Assembly: GCA_963717215.1 (NCBI GenBank)
Contig: CAVQVS010000004.1
Coordinates: 62,001-126,000 of the forward strand
Direction of reading: 5' to 3'
Source: Roseiarcus sp963717215
Lineage (GTDB): Bacteria > Pseudomonadota > Alphaproteobacteria > Rhizobiales > Beijerinckiaceae
Length of the DNA stretch: 64,000 bases
Each line of letters starts with the position of its first letter. The stretch's first letter is position 1. The position numbers and the translations under genes were made by a program. Shown here in pieces: positions 45,424 through 57,247 of this stretch. The notes under the pieces were generated by a model. It was not told the origin of the DNA and made no database searches. It saw only the letters and a list, made by a program, of their open reading frames with translations.

Positions 45424-46362
45424 ATGCCTCGGACAAGCAGGGGGATGATCGGATTGGGCGAACTCACTGGAATGCTGGCCGCGGTGCTGTCGAGCGCCCT
45501 TGGCGGAAGCTCGATCGGCGCCACCCGCTATCTGGCGGGCGCGGCGGATCCGCTCACGATCGGCTCGTTTCGCTTTGGCATCGGCGTGCTGTTGCTTGCG
45601 CTGCTCGCCACGCTCGGCGGCGGACGTTGGCCCGAGCGTCGCGACTGGCTGGGAGTGGCCGGGCTTGGGCTCCTGTTCTTTGCGCTCTTTCCGCTCCTGT
45701 TCAACGCGTCGCTTATTTACACGACCGCCGCTCGCGGCGCCCTCGCACTCTCGACCCTACCGCTTCTGACCATGGCCGTCGGCGCTGTGCTTGGCGTCGA
45801 AGCACTGACGTGGCGGAAAACCATCGGCGTGCTAATCGCCATGCTCGGCGTCGCCTTTGCCCTTGTCTCCGGATTTGGCGCTGCGCCGCCCGGCGCGTGG
45901 CGCGGTGATCTCTTCATGGTCGCGGCGGCGCTTTGCATGGCGCTGTACGGTGTCTGGTCGAAGCCGTTCATCCGCCGCTCCGGGCCCATACCTTTCACAA
46001 TCGTCGCGATGGGCGTGGGCGCCGCCTGCCTCATTGCGATCGCGTGGGCTCGGGGGAGCTTTGCCGCGGTCGCGTCGTTCGGCGCTCCCCAGTGGAGCGC
46101 GGCGCTCTATCTTGGGACATTCGGCGGCGCACTGACCTTTTTCCTCTGGGCTTTTGCGCTCAAGCACACGACCCCAACGCGCGTCGGTATTTCCGTCTGT
46201 GTCAATCCGATTGTCGCCTCGCTGGTCGGCGCTTTTCTGCTGGGTGAGCCTTTGCGCTTGAGCCTTGGCGCAGGAATCGTCGCCGTGTTTATCGGCATCG
46301 CTTTGGCGAGCCGGCCGGATTCCGTCGTGAAGCCGGAGCCTCGCCTTCAGCGCGTGGGCTAA
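45424..46362 (+). CDS. EamA/DMT-family exporter
   Basis: Permease of 312 residues with ten predicted TM helices in two EamA repeats (GGSSIGATRYLAGAADPLTI; the second from about 45900 with YGVWSKPFIRRSGP). The related YedA/RhaT-like proteins export amino acids or other metabolites. The start at 45424 is the first in frame; an inner ATG (MIGLGELTGML) fits the first helix as well. It is probably controlled by the divergent LysR protein through the repeat at 45373-45394. Confidence 0.88.
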   Translation: MPRTSRGMIGLGELTGMLAAVLSSALGGSSIGATRYLAGAADPLTIGSFRFGIGVLLLALLATLGGGRWPERRDWLGVAGLGLLFFALFPLLFNASLIYTTAARGALALSTLPLLTMAVGAVLGVEALTWRKTIGVLIAMLGVAFALVSGFGAAPPGAWRGDLFMVAAALCMALYGVWSKPFIRRSGPIPFTIVAMGVGAACLIAIAWARGSFAAVASFGAPQWSAALYLGTFGGALTFFLWAFALKHTTPTRVGISVCVNPIVASLVGAFLLGEPLRLSLGAGIVAVFIGIALASRPDSVVKPEPRLQRVG

Positions 46363-46533
46363 GGCCCCTCATTGTCAGACGGTTTGTGGCACCTGTCTTT
46401 TGGGGCCGGGCTTGACCCCGGGCTGGACTGGGGGATTCACGGCCTTGGATCCATTTCGAAGCAAAACGCTCCTTTCGCCTGAAGTCCGCTTGGTATTGCG
46501 CTAGAAGGCGCATCTTTGACCGAGAGCGCACGC

Positions 46534-48336
46534 ATGGCCGACCTGGAACCGATTGCCTATTCCGACGCGAAGATCCGCGCGATCCTCGAGCGGGTGAAGA
46601 CGATCGCGCTCGTTGGCGCCTCGGCGAACTGGAATCGGCCCAGCTATTTCGTGATGAAGTACCTGCAGGGCAAAGGCTATCGTGTGATCCCCGTCAATCC
46701 GGGCCTCGCCGGCAAGCGTCTGCTCGGCGAGATGGCCTATGCGTCGCTGCGCGACATCCCCGATCACGTCGACATGGTCGACGTCTTCCGCCGGTCGGAG
46801 GACGTGGCCCCCATTGTTGAGGACGCGGTCGCCATCGGCGCCAAGGTCGTGTGGATGCAATTGGGCATCCGGAACGATGCGGCGGCGAAGATTGCGGAGG
46901 CGGCCGGGATCGAGGTGATCATGGACCGTTGCCCGAAAATCGAGTTCGGGCGGTTAGGGGGCGAATTGTCGTGGAGCGGCGTCAACAGCGGCATCATCCA
47001 GAACCGCCCGCCAGAGGCGCCGCTTGCCCGCCGCACCAAGAGCCGTCCTGCGCCCGCGGCCAATCTTGACTATGGCTTCGAGACGCGCGCCATCCATGCC
47101 GGGGCCGCGCCCGATCCGACCACGGGCGCGCGGTCGACGCCGATCTATCAGACGACGGCCTATGTGTTCGACGACGTCGACCATGCCGCCTCGCTCTTCA
47201 ACCTGCATAACTTTGGCTACATCTACTCGCGGCTGACCAATCCGACCGTGTCGGTGCTGGAAGAGCGCATCGCGGCGCTCGAGGGCGGACGCGCCGCGGT
47301 CGCCGCCTCTTCAGGCCATGCGGCGCAATTCCTGACATTTTTCACGCTGATGGAGCCGGGGGACGAGTTTCTGGCCTCGCGCAATCTTTATGGCGGCTCG
47401 CTCACGCAGTTCGGCCTCTCGTTCAAGAAGCTCGGCTGGACCTGCCATTTCGTCGACCCGACCGACCCTGAGAATTTTCGTAAAAGCCTGACGCCGAAGT
47501 GCAAGGCGATCTTCATCGAGAACCTCGCCAATCCGGGCGGCGTCGTCGTGGACATCGCGGCAGTGGCGAAAGTCGCGCATGACGCGGGCCTGCCGCTGAT
47601 CGTCGACAACACGCTCGCCACCCCGTATCTCTGCCGGCCGTTCGAGCACGGCGCCGATATCGTCGTTCACTCGACCACCAAGTTTCTCGCGGGCCACGGC
47701 AATTCGCTCGGCGGAATGGTGGTCGAATCGGGCAAGTTCGATTGGTCGCAAGGCGGGCGCTTTCCCTCGCTGACCGAGCCGGAGCCCGCCTATCACGGGC
47801 TCAAGTTCTTTGAGAATTTCGGCGATTTCGCTTTCACCATGAAGGCGCGCGCGGTGGCCTTGCGCGATTTCGGCCCGGCGCTCGCGCCGATGAACGCCTT
47901 CCTCACTATCACCGGCGTCGAGACGCTGCATGTGCGGATGGAGCGCCATGTCGAGAACGCACGGAAGGTCGCCGAATTCCTCGGCAAGCACCGCAAGGTC
48001 GGGTGGGTGTCCTACGCGAGCCTGAAGACAAGCGCCTATTACAAACTCGCACAAAAATATCTGCCGAAAGGCGCCGGCGCCGTTTTCACCTTCGGCGTCA
48101 AGGGTGGGTTCGAGGCCGGCGTCAGGCTGGTCGAGGGCGTGCGCCTTTTCTCCCATCTGGCGAATATCGGTGACACGCGCAGCCTGATCCTGCATCCGGC
48201 GTCGACCACGCACCGGCAGCTCACGGACGAGCAGCGCATTTCCGCCGGGGCGGGCGATGATGTCGTGCGCCTGTCGATCGGCCTCGAGACGGCCGACGAT
48301 TTGATCCGCGATTTGGATCAGGCGCTGGAGGTTTGA
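46534..48336 (+). CDS. metY: CoA-binding domain fused to O-acetylhomoserine sulfhydrylase (MetY)
   Basis: A 600-residue protein with two parts. Residues 1-150 are a CoA-binding Rossmann domain of the YccU type (ILERVKTIALVGASANWNRP, PVNPGLAGKRLLGE). After a short Pro/Ala linker (KSRPAPAANLDYG) comes a full PLP-dependent MetY: FETRAIHAGAAPDPTTGARS, PIYQTTAYVF, and VHSTTKFLAGHGNSLGGMV with the PLP lysine. MetY makes homocysteine from O-acetylhomoserine and sulfide. The two parts are separate genes in most bacteria; here the frame is continuous without a stop. ATG 46534 is chosen; a TTG at 46516 would add six residues. The fusion may bind an acyl-CoA signal that tunes sulfur assimilation; this is speculation. 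Confidence 0.9.
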   Translation: MADLEPIAYSDAKIRAILERVKTIALVGASANWNRPSYFVMKYLQGKGYRVIPVNPGLAGKRLLGEMAYASLRDIPDHVDMVDVFRRSEDVAPIVEDAVAIGAKVVWMQLGIRNDAAAKIAEAAGIEVIMDRCPKIEFGRLGGELSWSGVNSGIIQNRPPEAPLARRTKSRPAPAANLDYGFETRAIHAGAAPDPTTGARSTPIYQTTAYVFDDVDHAASLFNLHNFGYIYSRLTNPTVSVLEERIAALEGGRAAVAASSGHAAQFLTFFTLMEPGDEFLASRNLYGGSLTQFGLSFKKLGWTCHFVDPTDPENFRKSLTPKCKAIFIENLANPGGVVVDIAAVAKVAHDAGLPLIVDNTLATPYLCRPFEHGADIVVHSTTKFLAGHGNSLGGMVVESGKFDWSQGGRFPSLTEPEPAYHGLKFFENFGDFAFTMKARAVALRDFGPALAPMNAFLTITGVETLHVRMERHVENARKVAEFLGKHRKVGWVSYASLKTSAYYKLAQKYLPKGAGAVFTFGVKGGFEAGVRLVEGVRLFSHLANIGDTRSLILHPASTTHRQLTDEQRISAGAGDDVVRLSIGLETADDLIRDLDQALEV

Positions 48337-48438
48337 TGGAGACCATTCGCTTTCATCCGCCCTCCGCCAGCGGCGACAAACGCCAAGCGGTCTGCGATAC
48401 ATTACGGGAGCCTGACGCTTGATCGGGAGGCCCTATCG

Positions 48439-49086
48439 ATGCTGGACTCCATTGGAAGCTATGCGGAAAGCGTCTTTTCTTTAGGGCGCTCCACGGCGAC
48501 GCCATTGCTCCTCCTTGCCTTGAGTTGGGCATTTTCCGCCATTCATGTCCTCGAGGAATGGAAGGGGTCTGATTTTCCTCTGTGGCGAGCTTTCGGCGCT
48601 ATTGAAGGCGTCTACGTGCCGAATTGGCTCGGCTTTCCGTTCTTTACTGTCGCTCTCTTGCTCCTCCTCTGGATCACCGGTGTCGGCGCGATTGTCGGAT
48701 TGGGTCTCTGGGGTCCATTGACCCCGCAGCAAGGCGTATTCTGGCTCGGCGCATTGATTGGGGCATTGGTGTCGGACTGTCTATTTTCTCACTGGGTCCC
48801 ATATCTGGCTGGCTACCGGCCCAATCCTGGCCTCCGGTCCACGGCGCTCTACGCCCTTGAGGCGGTCTTGCTTCTGCTGTTGTTTTGGAAAGGTTTGTCC
48901 CAGTACCCGCCGCAAGCGCTTATAGGAGGTCTGCTCGGCGCGCTGTTCTTCTTGGCGGTGTGGGGATTTATCGTCGCCCTGCGTCTGTGCGTTCCCTCTT
49001 GGCGCAGGGCGCCATGGCTCAACGGACACCCAATACCGCCTTGGGCGACAACCAGTTTTTCGACGCGGGCCGCTGGTTCAGCTTAG
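48439..49086 (+). CDS. HXXEE-domain membrane protein
   Basis: Hydrophobic protein of 215 residues with about six TM helices. The first helix holds the family motif IHVLEEW (H-x-x-E-E) and a second SHWVPY follows later, matching the HXXEE family of unknown function, thought to be membrane enzymes. The 3' end overlaps the 3' end of the convergent ogt gene by four bases. The last 40 residues are hydrophilic and may be an extension produced by reading through. Confidence 0.75.
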   Translation: MLDSIGSYAESVFSLGRSTATPLLLLALSWAFSAIHVLEEWKGSDFPLWRAFGAIEGVYVPNWLGFPFFTVALLLLLWITGVGAIVGLGLWGPLTPQQGVFWLGALIGALVSDCLFSHWVPYLAGYRPNPGLRSTALYALEAVLLLLLFWKGLSQYPPQALIGGLLGALFFLAVWGFIVALRLCVPSWRRAPWLNGHPIPPWATTSFSTRAAGSA

Positions 49087-49646
49087 AAACTGAAAGCCGG
49101 CTGCGCCCCTTCCGGCGACCCGACGCGGACGCCCTCCAGTTCGAGCATGCGGGCTTTTGTTTTCGAGCCGCCTGGGGCGGAGAAGCCGCCGATCTTGCCG
49201 CCGGCGGCCAGCACGCGATGACAAGGGATGATCAGCGGCGCCGGATTCTTGGCCATCGCTTCGCCGACGTCCCGCGCCCTTTCGCGGCCGGCGCCGACCG
49301 CCTTCGCCAGCGCGCCATAGGTGGTCGTGCCGCCCCAGCCGACGCCGCGAAGGGCGTCGTAAATCTGCGCAAAAAACGCGTCCTGACCCGCGAGATCGAC
49401 CGGAACCTGCGAGAAATCGATTTCCTCGCCGGCGAAGTACCGCTTCGCCGCCTCGATGACCGCCGCAATGGCTTCCGGCGGCGCTCCCGGCTCCGCGCCG
49501 AAAGCGCGGCGGCGCATCAGCCGTTCGGCAGCTTCGGCGTTTTTCGTTGGCAACTGAAAGCGTGCGACCCCCGCATCGCTCCACGCGATCGCGCAGAAGC
49601 CCATGGCGGTCTCAAAGACGTGATAATGCTGAATGGCCGCGCTCAT
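49083..49646 (-). CDS. ogt: Methylated-DNA--protein-cysteine methyltransferase
   Basis: DNA repair protein that removes O6-alkyl groups from guanine to its own Cys, one molecule per lesion. The 187-residue protein has the active site IIPCHRVLAAGGKIGGF and the helix-turn-helix text TTYGALAKAVGA. ATG 49646 (MSAAIQHYHVFETAMG) has AAGGCA upstream and gives the normal length; the open frame extends much further upstream without similarity. It is not linked to an ada-type regulator here. Confidence 0.92.
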   Translation of the reverse strand: MSAAIQHYHVFETAMGFCAIAWSDAGVARFQLPTKNAEAAERLMRRRAFGAEPGAPPEAIAAVIEAAKRYFAGEEIDFSQVPVDLAGQDAFFAQIYDALRGVGWGGTTTYGALAKAVGAGRERARDVGEAMAKNPAPLIIPCHRVLAAGGKIGGFSAPGGSKTKARMLELEGVRVGSPEGAQPAFSF

Positions 49647-49750
49647 TGCCTTGCTTCCGGTTTCGTCACCAGGGAAACATGCGCCGTCGAGCCCCGAATT
49701 CAACCCAATTCCTGCCGTCGCATTCACGAGTCCAGGCTGAGCCTTGCGCT

Positions 49751-50554
49751 TCAGCCGTCCGTCCGCATCATATCGGCGAGCGCGTTGCGCATTGAGGTGC
49801 TCGGCACTCCGAACAATCCGCCATAAGGTTCGTCCATGTCGAGGATGACGAAGACCGCGATCGCGATCGACAGCGCGCACAAAACGGTCATCGTCGCCAC
49901 CATCCCGTTGGGCCGCGCCGTCAGGCCAAACGATCCGAACAGAATCGAAAGCCAGATCACCAGCACCCAGTAGAAGGGCGGCGAGAAGGAGGGACGCGCG
50001 CCCTCGATCACTTTCCACCTGGCGTTCAGCAAGTCGCCGTAGTGTTCAACGCACGCGGCCAGTTGGGCCCTGCGGAAGCTGTCTGTCGGCTGAAGTCGGT
50101 AAACGCCGCGCCCGACCTCGCTCAGGACATCGGACAGGAGCGGCGATTCCCCGAGCCTCGGCATCTTGGCCGGATCGGGAAAGGCGACCCCTTCAGGACG
50201 CGGCTCGTCTGGCCAGGTGCTGGCGATCACCGCGGCGACATAGCCGCGCAATTGCTCGCGCATGGGCGCCGTCTCCGGGCCATAGTCGCGCAGGCAGCGG
50301 TCGAACTGGGCAATCTGCGCAGCGTCGTCGCCGCGAGCCGTGTAAGCGGCGTCGAACCCGGCCTTGACCGAAGTGGTGAGAAGGCCAAGCACGATGGCCG
50401 TGAACGTCACCAGGAGCGTGATCATGAGCTGCACCAGCGCGATCGATTCGGGCGCCCGATGCTTCTCGGAGAGGCGGGAATGGATGAAGAAGCCAACCGC
50501 TGCGCTCACGCACATGGCTGCGAATACGACGACGGCGTAGATTGGGTCTTGCAC
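49751..50554 (-). CDS. DUF4239 (bestrophin-like) membrane protein
   Basis: Membrane protein of 267 residues: two TM helices at the N-terminus (YAVVVFAAMCVSAAVGFFIH; LMITLLVTFTAIVLGLLTTS), a long soluble middle rich in charged residues and two more helices near the C-terminus. This matches the DUF4239/bestrophin-like family, whose role is not established. It is followed by the convergent-neighbour ogt gene 105 bases away and preceded by a small Tat-signal gene in the same direction. Confidence 0.8.
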   Translation of the reverse strand: MQDPIYAVVVFAAMCVSAAVGFFIHSRLSEKHRAPESIALVQLMITLLVTFTAIVLGLLTTSVKAGFDAAYTARGDDAAQIAQFDRCLRDYGPETAPMREQLRGYVAAVIASTWPDEPRPEGVAFPDPAKMPRLGESPLLSDVLSEVGRGVYRLQPTDSFRRAQLAACVEHYGDLLNARWKVIEGARPSFSPPFYWVLVIWLSILFGSFGLTARPNGMVATMTVLCALSIAIAVFVILDMDEPYGGLFGVPSTSMRNALADMMRTDG

Positions 50555-50645
50555 TGTATGGCCTGCCGCTCAATGGCGCTGACGGGCGGGGGAAAGACGA
50601 TGGCCGTGTCCCGTGGAGCGGACGCCGTCTTGAAACCCCACGCCC

Positions 50646-50924
50646 TCAGTAGCCGCCGCCCCCGTGCTGATAGGCGAAATCAATTCCCGCCTGAACCTCT
50701 CCCATGGCGTGTTCGATGAGACGCATGGCCCGCTCGCGATGGCCGCCCTTGTTCGGCGTCGCCGCCTGCAGGGATTGCATTGCCGCTCCGAGCGCCGACA
50801 AGGCGCGCTCCATGTTGCCCTGATAGGCCAAAGTGGGCGTCGACGTGAGCGCCAAAGCAGGCGCTGCGGCGACGCCGCCAGCGGCTAGCAGCAGAAGATC
50901 CCGGCGGCAGGGCGTGGAAGTCAT
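50646..50924 (-). CDS. Small exported protein, conserved hypothetical (92 residues)
   Basis: Short protein with a twin-arginine-like N-terminus (CRRDLLLLAAGGVAAAPALA) and a mature helical part (NMERALSALGAAMQSLQAAT, PNKGGHRERAMRLIEHAMGE) ending in a Gly-rich tail YQHGGGGY. Similar small proteins occur widely in Hyphomicrobiales without a known function. It may be cotranscribed with the DUF4239 gene that follows 92 bases later. Confidence 0.75.
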   Translation of the reverse strand: MTSTPCRRDLLLLAAGGVAAAPALALTSTPTLAYQGNMERALSALGAAMQSLQAATPNKGGHRERAMRLIEHAMGEVQAGIDFAYQHGGGGY

Positions 50925-51176
50925 CGTTTCCTGTTCCTCTCGGTTCGGGCGGAGGGAAGGATTCCTCGGCCGGAATGTCCTTTTGGGTCGGCGCCTATTC
51001 CCTTATCCTAGAGCTCGTCGGAGAGATTAGCAGCTCGTCGAAAGTCCCGCTCTCCTGGATGACGTACCGTAATTTGTGGACAACAACACGCCGAGCTCCA
51101 GCCTCGATCCACTCGAGGCGGCAAAGGTTCTGCGCTTGCCCTTCCCCCGGCCCATGAATCGCCCCATATTCCGCTC

Positions 51177-53935
<2,759 letters not shown>

Positions 53936-53981
53936 TTAGCCTAAATGTTTGTGGCGATTCGGTCGATGACGGGAGACACGT

Positions 53982-54560
53982 TTGAGTGTCAGTGTACACA
54001 ATCCCGATCAATATATGTCTGCCCTGCGTACAATACTCGCGCAAGGTCGGAAAAGAATCGGATTGCTTATCGGAGCGGGCGGCCCTGCAGGTATGGCTAA
54101 GTCCGATGGCACGTTTCCACTAATTCCCGCAGTTGTCGGCTTAACTGACCGAGTATTGCAGTCTCTTCAGCCGAAATATGGGCCGCAGATTGCTGCTCTA
54201 TGCAACGAGCTACAGAATTATAATATCGAGACAATCCTATCCAGAGCGAGATCTCTGAGCATTGTCATAGGTAATACAGAAATACACGGTCTAAACGGAG
54301 GGGGGTATAAACTATTCAGTGTTGATGTCTGTAGAGAAATTGCTACTATCGTAAACGTTGGACTCCCAGAAGGGGCCTCGCCGTACTCTAACCTCATAAA
54401 TTGGATCGTCGGAACTGCGCGAGAATATCCTGTAGAAATATTCACTACAAATTATGACTATCTGCTCGAGGAGGCCTTCGAGAGAGTACATGCCCCATAT
54501 TTTGATGGCTTCGCTGGAGCACATGAACCATTCTTTGACCCGGTTGTTGATTTCCACTGA
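53982..54560 (+). pseudogene. SIR2-domain protein (anti-phage type), truncated by an IS21-family element
   Basis: The first 190 or so residues of a SIR2-like NAD-hydrolase-type protein. Seen: RKRIGLLIGAGGPAGM (nucleotide-binding Gly-rich loop) and VEIFTTNYDYLLEEAFERV with the catalytic Asn of the TTNYD motif, then FDGFAGAHEPFFD. The expected following block with the catalytic His (LHGS) is missing because the IS starts at 54545; the last six residues are IS-encoded. A GGGAGACACG site precedes the TTG start. Codon use is far less GC-rich than in uvrB and mpl, a sign of transfer. SIR2 domains of this class are NAD-depleting effectors in several anti-phage systems; this copy should be inactive. 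Confidence 0.8.
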
Positions 54561-54604
54561 GAGCTGACCCGGGCAGCACGGGTTTTTCCACCGAGAACTG
54601 ACCC
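54545..54604 (+). repeat. Left end of the IS21-family element with two terminal repeats
   Basis: Contains TTTCCACTGAGAGCTGACCC (54551-54570) and TTTCCACCGAGAACTGACCC (54585-54604), the outer one preceded by TGTTGA. These are expected IstA binding sites. The outer repeat provides the premature TGA stop of the SIR2 frame. Confidence 0.88.
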
Positions 54605-54647
54605 ATGTTCGAACTTTGCCCCCTTGGCCTGGCCGGGAGGCGACGGA

Positions 54648-56189
54648 GTGATCGACATGGAGTTATTGAGCGTCATCCGACGTTGGCATTATCGAGATCA
54701 TTTCTCGATCCGGGAGATATCGCGGCGCACCGGGCTGTCGAGGAATACGGTCCGCAAATACCTGCGCTCGGATAACGTTGAGCCGAAGTTCGCTGTGCCG
54801 GATCGGCCGAGCAAGCTGGACGCCTACGCCGACAAGCTGTCGCATATGCTGCGGCAGGAGGCGGGGAAGTCACGCAAGCAGAAGCGGACGGTCAAGCAGT
54901 TGCACGCGGACCTGGCGCTCCTTGGCTATGATGGCTCCTACAATCGCGTGGCGGCCTTCGCTCGCGACTGGAAGGCCGCTCGGCAACAGGAACAGAAGAC
55001 GTGCGGTCGCGGCGTGTTTGTGCCGCTGGCGTTCTTGGCCGGCGAGGCATTCCAGTTCGACTGGTCGGAAGATTGGGCGATCATCGCCGGCGAGCGGACC
55101 AAGCTGCAGGTCGCTCACGTCAAGCTCTCCTACAGCCGCGCCTTCATTCTCCGCGCCTATCCTCAGCAGACCCACGAGATGCTGTTCGACGCCCACAACC
55201 ACGCCTTCCGTGTATTGGGTGGCGCGCCGCGGCGCGGCATCTACGACAACATGCGCACTGCGGTCGACAAGGTCGGGCGCGGCAAGCAGCGCCAGGTCAA
55301 CGCACGGTTCGCAGCCATGGTCAGCCACTTCCTGTTCGAGGCGGAGTTCTGCAATCCGGCCTCCGGCTGGGAGAAGGGGCAGATCGAGAAGAACGTCCAG
55401 GACGCTCGCCATCGGCTCTGGCAGCCGACGCCCAGTTTCCCCTCGCTAGCCGCGCTGAACGACTGGCTGGAGACGCGCTGCCGTGAGCTATGGGCTCAGA
55501 CGCCGCACGGCTCGCATCCTGGCGCGATCGCCGACGCCTGGGCCGAAGAGGTCCAGCATCTGATGCAGCCTTCGCGCCCGTTCGACGGCTTCGTCGAATA
55601 CACCAAGCGCGTGTCGCCGACGTGCCTGATCCATCTGGACCGCAATCGCTACAGCGTGCCCGCGTCCTTCGCCAATCGCCCCGTCAGCGTACGGGTCTAT
55701 CCCGAGCGGATTGTCGTCGCCGGTGAAGGACAGGTCATCTGCGAGCATCGGCGCGTCTTTGCCCGCTCTCACCAACGCAAGAGTACGACCACCGTTTTCG
55801 ACTGGCGGCACTATCTGGCGGTCCTGCAACGCAAGCCTGGAGCGCTCCGCAATGGCGCGCCCTTCGCCGAGTTGCCGCCTGCCTTCAGAGCCTTGCAGCA
55901 GCGCATGCTCAAGACGCCGGGCGGCGACCGCGAGATGGTCGAGATTCTGGCTCTCGTTCTCCAGCATGACGAGCAGGCCGTGCTCACTGCCGTCGAACTG
56001 GCTCTGGAGGCCGGCGTGCCGACCAAGACGCACATTCTGAACCTGCTGCATCGATTGGTCGACGGAAAGCCGATGGACACGCCTCCTATAAAAGCGCCGC
56101 AGGCTTTGACCTTGACGAACGAACCCCAGGCTAACGTCGAGCGCTACGACGCGCTGCGCAAAGCCCAGGAGGCGCGTCATGCGTCATAA
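54648..56189 (+). CDS. istA: IS21-family transposase IstA
   Basis: DDE transposase of 513 residues. GGGAGG lies before the GTG at 54648 (MIDMELLSVIRRWHYRD). An N-terminal HTH (SIREISRRTGLSRNTVRKYL) is followed by the catalytic core: FQFDWSEDW (first Asp), GIYDNMRTAVDK (second Asp) and GQIEKNVQDARHRLW (Glu). It appears intact. Its 3' end overlaps the istB start by eleven bases, as usual for the family. Confidence 0.93.
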   Translation: MIDMELLSVIRRWHYRDHFSIREISRRTGLSRNTVRKYLRSDNVEPKFAVPDRPSKLDAYADKLSHMLRQEAGKSRKQKRTVKQLHADLALLGYDGSYNRVAAFARDWKAARQQEQKTCGRGVFVPLAFLAGEAFQFDWSEDWAIIAGERTKLQVAHVKLSYSRAFILRAYPQQTHEMLFDAHNHAFRVLGGAPRRGIYDNMRTAVDKVGRGKQRQVNARFAAMVSHFLFEAEFCNPASGWEKGQIEKNVQDARHRLWQPTPSFPSLAALNDWLETRCRELWAQTPHGSHPGAIADAWAEEVQHLMQPSRPFDGFVEYTKRVSPTCLIHLDRNRYSVPASFANRPVSVRVYPERIVVAGEGQVICEHRRVFARSHQRKSTTTVFDWRHYLAVLQRKPGALRNGAPFAELPPAFRALQQRMLKTPGGDREMVEILALVLQHDEQAVLTAVELALEAGVPTKTHILNLLHRLVDGKPMDTPPIKAPQALTLTNEPQANVERYDALRKAQEARHAS

Positions 56190-56974
56190 CCCTGCCGCCG
56201 GCGCCGTCGTCATCATGCTGCGCGCCCTCAAAATGCACGGCATGGCTCAGGCGGTCGGCGAACTGACCGAGCAAGGCTCTCCGGCCTTTGAGGGCGCGCT
56301 GCCGATCCTGTCCCAGCTCCTGAAGGCGGAGACGGCCGACAGGGAGGTGCAGATCCACTGCCTATCAGCTCAAGGCGGCCCGCTTTCCGAACTATCGCGA
56401 TCTCGCCGGCTTCGACTTCGCCAGCAGCGAGGTGAACGAGGCGCTCGTCCGCCAGCTTCATCGCTGCGAGTTCCTGGAGGACGCCCACAACGTCGTCCTG
56501 GTCGGCGGTCCTGGAACCGGCAAAACGCATCTCGCCACGGCTATCGGCGTCCAGGCCATCGAGCATCACCGCAAACGCGTCCGGTTCTTCTCCACCGTCG
56601 AGCTCGTCAACGCCCTCGAACAGGAGAAACTTCAGGGAAAGCCTGGGCAGATCGCCGGGCGGCTCGCCTATTCCGATCTCGTCATCCTCGACGAACTCGG
56701 CTACCTGCCGTTCAGCGCCTCCGGCGGAGCGTTGCTCTTCCATCTGCTCAGCAAGCTCTACGAGCGCGCCAGCGTCATCATCACGACTAATCTCAGCTTC
56801 GGCGAATGGGCAACCGTGTTCGGCGACCCGAAGATGACGACCGCTCTACTCGATCGTCTCACCCACCGCTGCCACATTCTCGAAACCGGAAACGACAGCT
56901 TCCGCTTCAAGAACAGCTCAGCGAAAGCCGCCAAACCCACCAAGGAGAAATCGCGGAACTTGACCAACGCCTGA
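56179..56974 (+). CDS. istB: IS21-family helper ATPase IstB, one frameshift
   Basis: AAA+ ATPase that assists IstA. The frame starts at ATG 56179 (MLRALKMHGMAQAVGELTEQ a few codons in), but near 56355 it must shift one base to read TAYQLKAARFPNYRDLAGFD; it then continues with VVLVGGPGTGKTHLATAIG (Walker A), SDLVILDELGYLPFSA (Walker B) and TTNLSFGEWATVFGD to the stop at 56974. Repaired length is about 264 residues, normal. If the indel is real, this IS copy cannot move on its own. Confidence 0.9.
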
Positions 56975-56995
56975 CCCAGAAACCATCATCAAGCC

Positions 56996-57045
56996 GGGTC
57001 AGTTCTCAATGGAAATCCCGGGTCAGTTCTCGCCGGAAATCGACA
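56996..57045 (-). repeat. Right end of the IS21-family element with two terminal repeats
   Basis: GGGTCAGTTCTCAATGGAAA (56996-57015) and GGGTCAGTTCTCGCCGGAAA (57020-57039), followed by TCGACA to 57045, are the inverted counterparts of the left-end repeats. Confidence 0.88.
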
Positions 57046-57246
57046 TTGATAGTTACCGGGGAGGCCGCAAGATTGCCCATCAGATGTCGTGTGAACCTTC
57101 CTCCAGAGCACGAGCGTCCAAACAGCGAAGATCCAAAAGTCGCGAGCGCGTGGGCGAAGCAGCGAGGGGAAGAAAATTACAGCCGCCTATCTAGCGCCTG
57201 GAGGTCTCAAAATCCAAGATGGACGCTTGAAGAAGGAGATCAGTAG
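57046..57246 (+). pseudogene. Orphan 3' end of an accessory gene cut by the IS
   Basis: The phase starting at 57046 is open through LIVTGEAARLPIRCRVNLPP, then EHERPNSEDPKVASAWAKQR, and ends EEGDQ at the TAG 57244-57246. It has the same lower-GC codon use as the SIR2 fragment and ends two bases before the KTSC start, whose ribosome site it contains, so it was the gene upstream of KTSC in one operon. It may be the C-terminus of the same SIR2 protein with the middle deleted, or of a second gene. I do not recognise the sequence. Confidence 0.6.
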
Positions 57247-57247
57247 G

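Larger units (their letters stand above)
54545..57045 (+). mobile_element. IS21-family insertion sequence
   Basis: A 2.5-kb element bounded by TGTTGATTTCC... at 54545 and the complementary ...GGAAATCGACA at 57045, both ends starting 5'-TGT. Each end carries two copies of a 20-base repeat of the type TTTCCACCGAGAACTGACCC (54551-54570, 54585-54604; inverse at 56996-57015, 57020-57039), as in IS21-type multiple terminal repeats. It encodes IstA and IstB in the standard order. I find no target duplication between the flanks, which suggests that adjacent DNA was deleted after insertion. The GC content is like the chromosome, unlike the low-GC genes it interrupts. Confidence 0.92.

Noticed and set aside
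49083..50018. A 311-codon frame covering ogt plus upstream sequence
   Set aside because: Only the last 187 codons resemble Ogt; the upstream part is antisense to the DUF4239 region and intergenic sequence.
54535..57056. Search for a 4-8 bp target duplication around the IS21 element
   Set aside because: Bases left of 54545 (GACCCGGT) and right of 57045 (TTGATAGT) do not match, also not after shifting the ends by a few bases.
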